Origin: Streptomyces sp. NRRL S-337
GTDB taxonomy: Bacteria; Actinomycetota; Actinomycetes; Streptomycetales; Streptomycetaceae
Direction: 5' to 3'
Assembly (NCBI RefSeq): GCF_000720175.1
Contig: NZ_JOIX01000082.1
Location: forward strand, 1-32,266
Length of the DNA stretch: 32,266 nucleotides
Positions 31,793 to 32,266 of the stretch are shown here, piece by piece. Under the pieces are notes generated by a model, which saw nothing but the letters and a program-made list of their open reading frames with translations, was not told where the DNA came from and ran no database searches. Position 1 is the stretch's first letter; the number at the start of each line of letters is the position of its first letter. The position numbers and the translations under genes were made by a program.

Positions 31793-32266
31793 TCCCCACG
31801 TACTTGGCTGTCCCGCCGCGGGGCGCGCTGCGCTTTGCGGTGCCGCGTACGTTGTCGGCTGTCCCGCCGCGGGGCGCTGCGCTTTGCGGCGCCGCGTACG
31901 TACCTGGCCGTCCCGCCGCGGGGCTTGTTCGCCGTTGCGCCTGGCGGCGGGCGTGGTGTTTTTGGGTGCGGTGCCGGCCCTCCAGACTTCGTCCTCCGGT
32001 CCAGCCCCTCCCGTGAGTGGTGGGTGGGAGGCCGGTGGGGGCGGGCGTCGTCGTTCCGGGTGCGCCTCGTGGGGTGGGGTGGGGTGGGGGTACGGGAATA
32101 CCTTTCCCTGCTGGTCGAGTTGAGGCCCTGCAGGGGGCCCTCGCGACCCTTACGGGATCTGTTCGACCTTCCCCTAGTACTGCAACCGCATGTGGTGTGA
32201 CCGTGTGGGCTGGGGCTCGTTGGTGTGACTGTGTGAGAAGTCGCTGACGGTTGAGCAGATCGATTC
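31793..32266. other. Non-coding repetitive right end
   Basis: 474 bp without a supportable gene. From 31806 there are three copies of a tandem repeat (separate entry); about 32030-32095 is a G/T-rich tract with GGGGTGGGG runs; 32150-32266 contains CCCTAGTACTGCAAC and GTGTGACYGTGTG repeated near 32198 and 32224. The last bases may belong to the 5' region of a gene starting beyond the window. Confidence 0.5.
31806..31950. repeat. About 50-bp tandem repeat, three copies
   Basis: Copies begin at 31806, 31857 and 31906 (spacings 51 and 49 bp). Each starts GGCTGTCCCGCCGCGGGG, followed by GCTGCGCTTTGCGG and CCGCGTACGT in the first two; the third is diverged beyond GGCCGTCCCGCCGCGGGGC. Each has a CGC-rich palindromic core able to form a hairpin. 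The spacing is not a multiple of three, so it is not coding. Confidence 0.75.

Noticed and set aside
31806..31950. CRISPR-like array
   Set aside because: Copies are tandem, of unequal spacing, without unique spacers, and no cas gene is in the window.
32170..32266. Insertion-sequence end (CCTAGTACTGCAAC) and start of a transposase
   Set aside because: The motif felt familiar, but no inverted partner or reading frame is visible before the window ends, so it is not called.

Overview
The window is high-GC actinobacterial chromosome, almost certainly Streptomyces. The evidence is third-position G/C bias, frequent GTG starts, U-less hairpin terminators, many promoters sitting 6-7 nt upstream of start codons, and gene content: futalosine-pathway menaquinone genes mqnB/mqnD beside a cold-shock gene (the order reported for SCO4325-4327 of S. 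coelicolor), serC, an F420-type PPOX enzyme, DUF2771, DUF3027 and an actinobacterial XPB helicase. I see no rRNA, tRNA, CRISPR array, complete insertion sequence or prophage. Most of it reads as core chromosome.

Layout. 1-2250: a short unrecognised ORF, then a GT87 membrane mannosyltransferase-like gene. 2303-8415: XPB helicase and, upstream on the same strand, an 893-residue non-helicase protein that carries a second copy of the XPB N-terminal domain plus a WYL-like C-terminus; a membrane protein diverges from it. 8653-11766: a regulator with an IS30-type DNA-binding domain fused to a GbsR/MarR-like winged helix, divergent from a DUF4097 gene and a class-C beta-lactamase-family hydrolase, with a 10-bp inverted repeat between them. 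12037-15660: HAD phosphatase, small membrane protein, cold-shock protein, and the minus-strand unit DUF2771 lipoprotein-mqnB-mqnD (overlapping reading frames). 15797-21990: MFS transporter divergent from DUF3027, then a large sacsin/Hsp90-type GHKL ATPase. 22019-28042: VOC protein; two flavoproteins on the minus strand (FAD/Fe-S D-lactate dehydrogenase-like and BBE-type oxidase), divergent from a WYL regulator. 28237-31792: serC, PPOX/F420 enzyme, secreted membrane-anchored propeller-like protein and an SGNH hydrolase. 31793-32266 is non-coding and repetitive.

The most interesting points are the XPB module (a helicase beside a protein sharing its N-terminal domain, reminiscent of XPB-p52 in TFIIH), the regulator built on a transposase-type DNA-binding domain with a candidate operator, the WYL-regulator/flavoprotein locus with overlapping promoters, the uncharacterised sacsin-like ATPase, and a consistent leaderless-promoter signature. 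Nothing here is clearly a new defence or mobile system.
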